Shown here one piece after another: positions 6,253-10,306 of a stretch of DNA of 10,306 nucleotides (its first letter is position 1; each line of letters opens with the position of its first letter). Location of the stretch: the NCBI GenBank assembly GCA_029857995.1, contig JAOUFZ010000043.1:1-10306 (forward strand), given 5' to 3'. The stretch is from Dehalococcoidia bacterium (GTDB lineage Bacteria; Chloroflexota; Dehalococcoidia; GIF9; AB-539-J10). The notes beneath the pieces were generated by a model, which was not told the DNA's origin, ran no database searches, and worked only from the letters and a program-made list of their open reading frames with translations. Position numbers and translations under genes: made by a program.

Positions 6253-7448
6253 CGGGGGAGGAAATGGCAGACAGACTTATTTACCTGGACAACGCAGCGG
6301 CTACTCGTTTGGATGAGCAGGTGCTGGAGGCGATGAGACCATATTTCTTTGATACATACGCGGTTGCCACCTCAGAGTTTGGCTATTCTCAGGGAATAGA
6401 AGCTCGAGAGGTATTAGACGAAGCCAGAGCGGCTCTGGCCAATGCTTTAGGTGCTGCCCCCGAAGAGTTTATTTTCACTTCGGGAAGCACCGAGTCCTCT
6501 AACATTGCCCTCAAAGGAGTAGCACTGGCCCTCAGTAAGAAGAAAGGCAAACACATAATCGTGTCAAAGATCGAGGATTTCCCTGTGCTTCACAGCGCAC
6601 AAGCATTGGAAAAACAGGGCTTTCAGGTGACCTACCTGGATGTGGATGGGGAGGGCTTCGTAGACCTTGACCGCCTCAGAGGTTCCATAACCAATGAGAC
6701 CATTCTTGTTTCCATCCAGCATGCCAACCAAGAAATAGGTACCATCCAAGATGTCGAGGCCGTCGGTCGTATCTGTCGTGAAGAAGAGGTGCTTTTCCAC
6801 ACCGATGCTACTCATACCTTTACGCGAGTCCCTCTGGACATGAAGAAGATAGCTGTGGACCTGATCACTGTATCGGCACACACCATCCACGGTCCCAAGG
6901 GCACAGGGGGCCTTTGCATCCGTCAAGGGACACAAATAGCCAAGTGGGTGGACGGCGGCTTTCAGGAATTCAATCTCCGAGCGGGGTTGGAAAACATACC
7001 TGGGGCGGTGGGATTTGCCAAAGCTGTGAAACTGGTCACCTCCAAAGAAACAAAACGCCTGCAAGAAATGCGCGATCACCTTATTGACCGCATGCTTGCC
7101 GAGATACCACACAGCACCCTGAATGGCCATCGCTGGAAGAGGCTCCCACAGAATGCCAATATCACCTTCCACTTTGTGGAGGGCGAGTCCATCACACTGC
7201 ACCTCGATATGCATGGTTTTGCCGTGAGCACCGGCTCCGCCTGTTTCAGTCGCTCCCTTGAGGCCAGCCACGTCATCACTGGGATAGGCGGCGACCACGA
7301 AAGGGCACACGGGTCAATACGCTTCACATTTGGGCGTTATAACACCATGGAAGACGTGGACGCTGTGGTCCGAGCATTGGCTGAGATAGTGGAAGAGCTG
7401 AGAAACATCAGCCCCCTGGGAAAAAACGAAGAAAAGGAGGAAGTTTAG
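6249..7448 (+). CDS. Cysteine-desulfurase-fold protein lacking the PLP lysine
   Basis: This 399-residue, full-length member of the NifS/IscS class V aminotransferase fold keeps YLDNAAATR (11-20), FTSGSTESSNIALKG (76-90), EIGTIQ (162-167), HTDAT (184-188), RAGLENIPG (244-252) and the mobile-loop GSAC (329-332) with C332. However, the PLP-anchoring lysine of the SxHK motif is threonine (SAHT, T212, codon ACC at 6882-6884). The ring-stacking histidine is D110, the ring-contacting asparagine is Q161, and the pyridoxal-hydroxyl glutamine is H189. D186, S209, H211 and T81 remain. It should therefore not work as a PLP cysteine desulfurase, although C332 could carry sulfur or ligate a cluster. The IscU gene follows two bases later. 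The start could be 6249 (ATGA overlap with dsrE) or ATG 6264, which has GGAGG only two bases away; both give the same core. Confidence 0.9.
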   Translation: MTGEEMADRLIYLDNAAATRLDEQVLEAMRPYFFDTYAVATSEFGYSQGIEAREVLDEARAALANALGAAPEEFIFTSGSTESSNIALKGVALALSKKKGKHIIVSKIEDFPVLHSAQALEKQGFQVTYLDVDGEGFVDLDRLRGSITNETILVSIQHANQEIGTIQDVEAVGRICREEEVLFHTDATHTFTRVPLDMKKIAVDLITVSAHTIHGPKGTGGLCIRQGTQIAKWVDGGFQEFNLRAGLENIPGAVGFAKAVKLVTSKETKRLQEMRDHLIDRMLAEIPHSTLNGHRWKRLPQNANITFHFVEGESITLHLDMHGFAVSTGSACFSRSLEASHVITGIGGDHERAHGSIRFTFGRYNTMEDVDAVVRALAEIVEELRNISPLGKNEEKEEV

Positions 7449-7450
7449 AG

Positions 7451-8086
7451 ATGAAATTTCCATATACCGACATAGTACTAGAACACTTTCGACACCCGCG
7501 CAACGTGGGTAAGATTGAGAATCCCGATGGTAAAGCAACCGAAGGCAGCCCGGCCTGTGGGGACATGGTGTCTGTCTACATAAAGGTTGACCCCAAGACA
7601 AATACTATCGCAGATGTCAAGTTTGAGTCCTACGGCTGTGCTTCCAACATAGCTACCGGCTCTATAATTACGGAGCTAGCTAAAGGAAAGACACTGGATG
7701 AAGCAAAGAACATTACCTGGAAGGAAGCTTCAGATGCTTTGGGAGGCCTGCCTAAAATTAAAGCCCACTGCTCGGTGCTTGCCGTGGAAGGCTTACGCTC
7801 GGCCATACAAAACTATGAGGAACGCCACGGCCTGATCAAGGAAAAGGTGCCGACCACGGTGGAGATAGTCCGTCAACGTCTCAGGAAAGTTGTAAACCCC
7901 CTGACCGGGCTGAACGTAGTGCGCACAAACCTGGTGCAAGATATTAAGGTAAAGGATGGAGTTGTCACAGTGCTTGTTGATTTACCTCGAGATCACCAGT
8001 TTGTTCACAACATAAAGGACGAAATACTGGAGAAGATAGAGCCCTTATGGGACGTCAAAGAGGTAGTGGTCGAATTCACGGAATAG
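7451..8086 (+). CDS. iscU: IscU/NifU scaffold fused to MIP18 (DUF59) domain
   Basis: Residues 1 to about 128 are an IscU scaffold on which Fe-S clusters are built. The three cluster cysteines are present at C36 (ACGD, with the conserved aspartate D38), C63 (YGCAS) and C107, preceded by H106 (AHCS). The chaperone-binding LPPVK motif of standard IscU is altered to LPKIK (100-104). Residues from about 136 to 209 resemble a MIP18/DUF59 domain, as in SufT, PaaD and the N-terminus of some ApbC proteins: VRQRLRKVVNPLTGLNVV, then two beta strands and a helix ending in VKEVVVEF. The cysteine often found after the second strand is absent (LPRDHQFVHNI). This replaces the CxxC Nfu domain of ordinary NifU. 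The gene is last in the operon; GGAGG lies ten bases before the ATG, inside the end of the desulfurase-like gene. Confidence 0.92.
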   Translation: MKFPYTDIVLEHFRHPRNVGKIENPDGKATEGSPACGDMVSVYIKVDPKTNTIADVKFESYGCASNIATGSIITELAKGKTLDEAKNITWKEASDALGGLPKIKAHCSVLAVEGLRSAIQNYEERHGLIKEKVPTTVEIVRQRLRKVVNPLTGLNVVRTNLVQDIKVKDGVVTVLVDLPRDHQFVHNIKDEILEKIEPLWDVKEVVVEFTE

Positions 8087-8107
8087 AATATCCACTAAAA
8101 AAAGTAT

Positions 8108-8130
8108 TTGGTAGCGCATACCGGCTTCGA
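8108..8130 (-). repeat. Partial copy of tRNA-Glu 3' end (att-like repeat)
   Basis: TTGGTAGCGCATACCGG at 8108-8124 is identical over 17 bases to 10226-10242, the CCA end, acceptor 3' strand and T-stem of tRNA-Glu(CTC). Extending to 23 bases, 21 match (8108-8130 against 10226-10248), and then similarity stops. The copy has the same orientation as the tRNA gene, as in the distal end of an element integrated at a tRNA 3' end. It also contains a GGTA/TACC dyad. No integrase lies between the copies. Confidence 0.6.
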
Positions 8131-8162
8131 TGTCCAGCACACGCCCACCAAGACGTAGAAAT

Positions 8163-9053
8163 TCAGCCTTCGATGAATTCTCTGATATAGGAATTAACCA
8201 GCGCAGGCTTTTCATGAATGACCCAGTGCGAGCCATCGGGAATGCGCTTGATGGTCAGATTTGGTACGTACTTTTCCAGACCTTCCAGATTTGCTGTAAG
8301 CAGCCATTTGTCTTTCTCACCCCAGATGACCAGCGTCGGCGCCTCGACTGTGAACAATGAAGGGTCTGCGGACAAAGTATCGTCGCTTTCACCTGTAAAA
8401 GAGCCGAGATGGGCAGCTCGGTAGTAGTTCAAACCACCGGTCAGCGCTCCAGGCTGCGACCAGGCTTCGAGATATGCTTTTTTATCTTCCTCCGTGAAGT
8501 ATTCTTCCCTTATACCGTCGCTTAGAAGGTTACTGACTAGTATTGCATAGTTGTTTCTGGACAGTATATCTTCAGCCTTGAGGGTACGATATACGAGAAT
8601 ATACTGGCTGGCTTTCTGCTGCTCCAGATTATCACGGAGCTCGCGCATAAAGGTAACAGGATGTACGGCATTTATTATTATGAGCTTCTCCAGATACTCA
8701 GGATGACGTATTGCGAACGGCCAAGCCACCCCGCCACCCCAGTCATGAGCCACGAGGATGAACTTCTTATACCCAAGGTGCTCGGTAAGAGCACGAATAT
8801 CATTGATGAGATATTTCATCCGGTATTGCTCGACTTCGACGGGTTTTGATGAAAGATTATAGCCACGCATGTCTGGAGCTACAGCCTGATAATCTCGTCC
8901 GAATTCAACAAGCTGGTTCTTCCACTCGTACCAGAACTCAGGAAAACCGTGGAGGAACATTATCAATTTCCCCTTGCCCACCGTTACATAGTGGAGGCGT
9001 ATGTTATTGACATCAGCATATTTATGTTCCAGTATATCTTTTCTTAATGGCAT
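8163..9053 (-). CDS. Alpha/beta hydrolase, epoxide-hydrolase-like
   Basis: This 296-residue protein has the epoxide hydrolase / haloalkane dehalogenase layout. The oxyanion motif is HGFP (35-38) in FLHGFPEFWYEW. The nucleophile elbow AHDWGG has D104; HDWGG favours epoxide hydrolase over the HDRG type of fluoroacetate dehalogenases. A helical cap lies at about 130-225 with LNYYR (208-212), where epoxide hydrolases keep a ring-opening tyrosine. The acid is D248 (WGEKDKW) and the base is H276 (GSHWVIHEKP). All catalytic residues are present and no signal peptide is seen, so it is a cytoplasmic hydrolase of an unknown epoxide, ester or halide. The ATG has AGGAGG five bases upstream. It is convergent with the sulfur operon and divergent from the membrane-protein gene. 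Confidence 0.9.
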   Translation of the reverse strand: MPLRKDILEHKYADVNNIRLHYVTVGKGKLIMFLHGFPEFWYEWKNQLVEFGRDYQAVAPDMRGYNLSSKPVEVEQYRMKYLINDIRALTEHLGYKKFILVAHDWGGGVAWPFAIRHPEYLEKLIIINAVHPVTFMRELRDNLEQQKASQYILVYRTLKAEDILSRNNYAILVSNLLSDGIREEYFTEEDKKAYLEAWSQPGALTGGLNYYRAAHLGSFTGESDDTLSADPSLFTVEAPTLVIWGEKDKWLLTANLEGLEKYVPNLTIKRIPDGSHWVIHEKPALVNSYIREFIEG

Positions 9054-9169
9054 GCCAGCCTCCTCAATCCAGCATTATGCTCAAACCAATATCAGAGCAA
9101 ATGTGTTGCTATGTTCCCCCAGCCGGTACCCCAGATGAAGTAAGAACTTCTTCGAAGGAAGTCCTATAT

Positions 9170-9199
9170 ATTATAAAGAATAGGTAGCCCGCATTGGAA
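9170..9199 (-). promoter_or_regulatory. Candidate promoter of the hydrolase gene
   Basis: On the minus strand a perfect TATAAT (9175-9170) has TTCCAA (9199-9194) 18 bases upstream. It would give a leader of roughly 110 bases including the ACTTC/GAAGT hairpin. The -35 is weak. Confidence 0.35.
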
Positions 9200-9329
9200 G
9201 CATTCCGAACATTTCTTTGAAAAGAAACAGTTCGCTTCGGCTCTACCGTAATTACTTGTTCAAACCGACAATACATCGTAGTCGAATCTCTTATCAAGAA
9301 TGCCAACAATTGTTACCTCTGCATGCTAC

Positions 9330-9359
9330 TTGACTATTAGGGATAATCCCGACTAAAAT
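9330..9359 (+). promoter_or_regulatory. Candidate promoter with internal palindrome (operator?)
   Basis: TTGACT (9330-9335) and TAAAAT (9354-9359) are 18 bases apart, each 5 of 6 to consensus, about 44 bases before the ATG of the membrane protein gene. The palindrome GGGATAATCCC (9340-9350) lies wholly in the spacer, where a repressor would block polymerase. The nearby perfect TTGACA at 9381-9386 is too close to the start codon to act as a -35 for this gene. Confidence 0.45.
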
Positions 9360-9402
9360 CGCTGCTAACGTTACATATTTTTGACAAAAGAAGGTGGAGC
9401 CA

Positions 9403-10086
9403 ATGAGCAGAAAAACGCAGAAATATGATAACAGAGTTACCACACTAATAACATCGATATTTGGAGTCGCTTTGGCAATTGGAGCTTTTCACCATGGTTT
9501 TTTTGAGTTTCTACAGGGTAATACAGCAACGGAAGGAATATTAATTCAAGCTATCGGCGAACAGCATAGATATTGGATACACGGAACTGAAGAGGCGATT
9601 ACCATTATTCCCAATTTTTTATTTACAGGATTGCTTGCCATGGCGATAAGCGTTTTTGCTGGCGTCTGGTCTGTTAAGTACATAAATACGAAGCACGGCA
9701 GTAGCGTCTTTCTTTCTACGTTTATTGTTTTGACACTGGTTGGCGGCGGATTGGCGCATATCGCTTTCTTTTTGCCAATCTGGGGGTATAGCACCAGAAT
9801 AAATAAGAGCCTAGATTTCTGGAGTAAGTTGTTTCCGAAGAACGTCAGACGTATATTGGGGCAGATATGGCCATTTTCGGCAGCAATTGTGGTAATTTCA
9901 TTTATCATTGCCCTTGAAATCTCCATTTTCGGCTATTTTCCGGGTGTAGATAATCCCGAGCTGATATTGGCAATCTGCTGGAGTTTACTGGGGCTGGCTT
10001 GGGTACTGGTTCAGGCCCCTTATATCTCCGGTTTTGCCTATGATATTGAAAATAGAAAAACCCAGAATGAGCTTGCCCTGACGTAG
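9403..10086 (+). CDS. Multi-pass membrane protein, unknown function
   Basis: This 227-residue protein has about five hydrophobic segments (numbered from the ATG): roughly 13-35, 70-90, 101-125, 154-178 and 186-208. A polar loop between the first two carries FHHGFFEFLQGN and a run of histidine, glutamate and aromatic residues (IGEQHRYWIHGTEEA, 49-63), which could bind a metal or cofactor. The C-terminal tail is polar. I know of no assigned function, and it is not a recognisable transporter. ATG 9403 is preferred because AAGGTGG lies five bases upstream; an in-frame GTG at 9394 sits inside that ribosome site and would add three residues. The gene is AT-rich (about 40-42% GC in sampled lines) and stands alone between the divergent hydrolase and tRNA-Glu. 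Confidence 0.78.
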   Translation: MSRKTQKYDNRVTTLITSIFGVALAIGAFHHGFFEFLQGNTATEGILIQAIGEQHRYWIHGTEEAITIIPNFLFTGLLAMAISVFAGVWSVKYINTKHGSSVFLSTFIVLTLVGGGLAHIAFFLPIWGYSTRINKSLDFWSKLFPKNVRRILGQIWPFSAAIVVISFIIALEISIFGYFPGVDNPELILAICWSLLGLAWVLVQAPYISGFAYDIENRKTQNELALT

Positions 10087-10169
10087 AAGACTGACGGCGT
10101 CCCGGAAAAAGGCCGATGCCATGCGAATATAACCGCACTGTAGAAGTCCCGTTAGGTACCCGTTGGCTA

Positions 10170-10190
10170 GAATTGGAAATCCCCCAATTC
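10170..10190. repeat. Seven-base-pair hairpin downstream of membrane protein gene
   Basis: GAATTGG (10170-10176) and CCAATTC (10184-10190) form a perfect stem with a seven-base loop between the convergent membrane-protein and tRNA-Glu genes. No T-run follows on either strand, so it is not a classical intrinsic terminator, although its position would suit a bidirectional one. Confidence 0.4.
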
Positions 10191-10226
10191 CGAAAAACAA
10201 AATCGGGGAACCTTAAATTTCATAGT

Positions 10227-10303
10227 TGGTAGCGCATACCGGATTTGAACCGGTGATCTCCTCCTTGAGAGGGAGGTGTCCTAGGCCTCTAGACGAATGC
10301 GCC
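10227..10303 (-). tRNA. tRNA-Glu (anticodon CTC)
   Basis: The minus-strand cloverleaf has acceptor GGCGCAT paired with ATGCGCT (with the G1-U72 pair usual in tRNA-Glu) and D-arm TCGTCTAGAGGCCTAGGAC. The anticodon stem CCTCC/GGAGG holds loop CTCTCAA with anticodon CTC (codon GAG). The T-arm is CACCGGTTCAAATCCGGT-like, the discriminator is A, and CCA is encoded at 10227-10229. The gene is complete, ending three bases from the window edge. Its 3' end is duplicated at 8108-8130. Confidence 0.96.
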
Positions 10304-10306
10304 ACA

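Larger units (their letters stand above)
9054..9402. other. Divergent promoter region (hydrolase / membrane protein)
   Basis: About 349 bases without a gene. A hairpin ACTTC/GAAGT with a seven-base loop lies at 9146-9162, in the hydrolase leader. A second, imperfect one, CGAAC..TTTCTT/AAGAAA..GTTCG, lies at 9206-9234. Promoter candidates for both directions are listed separately. A 66-codon minus-strand frame here is not supported. Confidence 0.5.

Noticed and set aside
6564..7310. Long 248-codon open frame on the minus strand inside the desulfurase-like gene
   Set aside because: It is a complementary-strand shadow of a clearly conserved gene; its translation shows no family features and no independent ribosome site was evident.
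8108..8130. A second, complete tRNA-Glu gene
   Set aside because: Only the 3' ~22 bases match; the adjoining sequence cannot form the T-loop, anticodon arm or D-arm of a tRNA.
9381..9386. Perfect TTGACA box just upstream of the membrane protein gene
   Set aside because: A -10 box at the right distance would fall inside the coding sequence near the start codon and none is there; the TTGACT/TAAAAT pair upstream fits better.
1..10306. CRISPR array or insertion sequence
   Set aside because: No regularly spaced repeats, no transposase or integrase coding sequence, and no terminal inverted repeats around any gene were found.

Overview
The window looks like a stretch of a bacterial chromosome, probably from an anaerobe. 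The TrpRS is bacterial in type, all five tRNA genes encode their own CCA, and most genes start behind good AGGAGG-type ribosome sites. A deep-branching anaerobe such as a Dehalococcoidia-like Chloroflexota would fit the gene mix (OxlT/MCT-like MFS carrier, epoxide-hydrolase-like enzyme, TusA/DsrE2 sulfur carriers, Ycf46-like AAA protein). That placement is inference only; no marker here fixes the phylum.

Layout. Bases 1-194 hold two minus-strand tRNA genes, Arg(GCG) then Val(TAC), with a possible terminator at the window edge. Bases 472-1971 hold a plus-strand Ycf46-like AAA ATPase that is visibly AT-rich (about 35-43% GC in sampled lines). Bases 2031-2607 are a compact minus-strand unit: tRNA-Val(CAC), a 130-residue membrane protein, then tRNA-Leu(CAG). 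An uninformative ~300-base gap follows, then minus-strand MFS (2916-4115) and trpS (4181-5173). Upstream of trpS, bases 5174-5595 carry no gene but are rich in inverted repeats that could fold into a structured leader.

The core of interest is the plus-strand operon at 5596-8086: TusA-like sulfur carrier, DsrE2-like protein, a cysteine-desulfurase-fold protein, and an IscU scaffold fused to a MIP18/DUF59 domain. The desulfurase homologue keeps the mobile-loop cysteine, but the PLP-anchoring lysine is threonine, and three other PLP-pocket residues (His, Asn, Gln) are also replaced. It should not be a conventional PLP desulfurase. The operon therefore reads as an Fe-S assembly unit in which sulfur may come from TusA/DsrE-type carriers or free sulfide rather than from cysteine, with the dead desulfurase acting as a partner of IscU. 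A PLP-lysine-lacking IscS paired with IscU is known from the archaeon Archaeoglobus fulgidus.

Bases 8163-9053 (minus) encode an epoxide-hydrolase-like alpha/beta hydrolase, and 9403-10086 (plus) an unknown multi-pass membrane protein, divergently arranged around a 350-base spacer with promoters. The window ends in tRNA-Glu(CTC) on the minus strand. The last 17 bases of that tRNA region recur exactly, in the same orientation, at 8108-8124, so the hydrolase/membrane-protein segment is bracketed like a small element inserted at a tRNA 3' end. A weaker 14/16 match at 5281-5296 would bracket the sulfur operon too.
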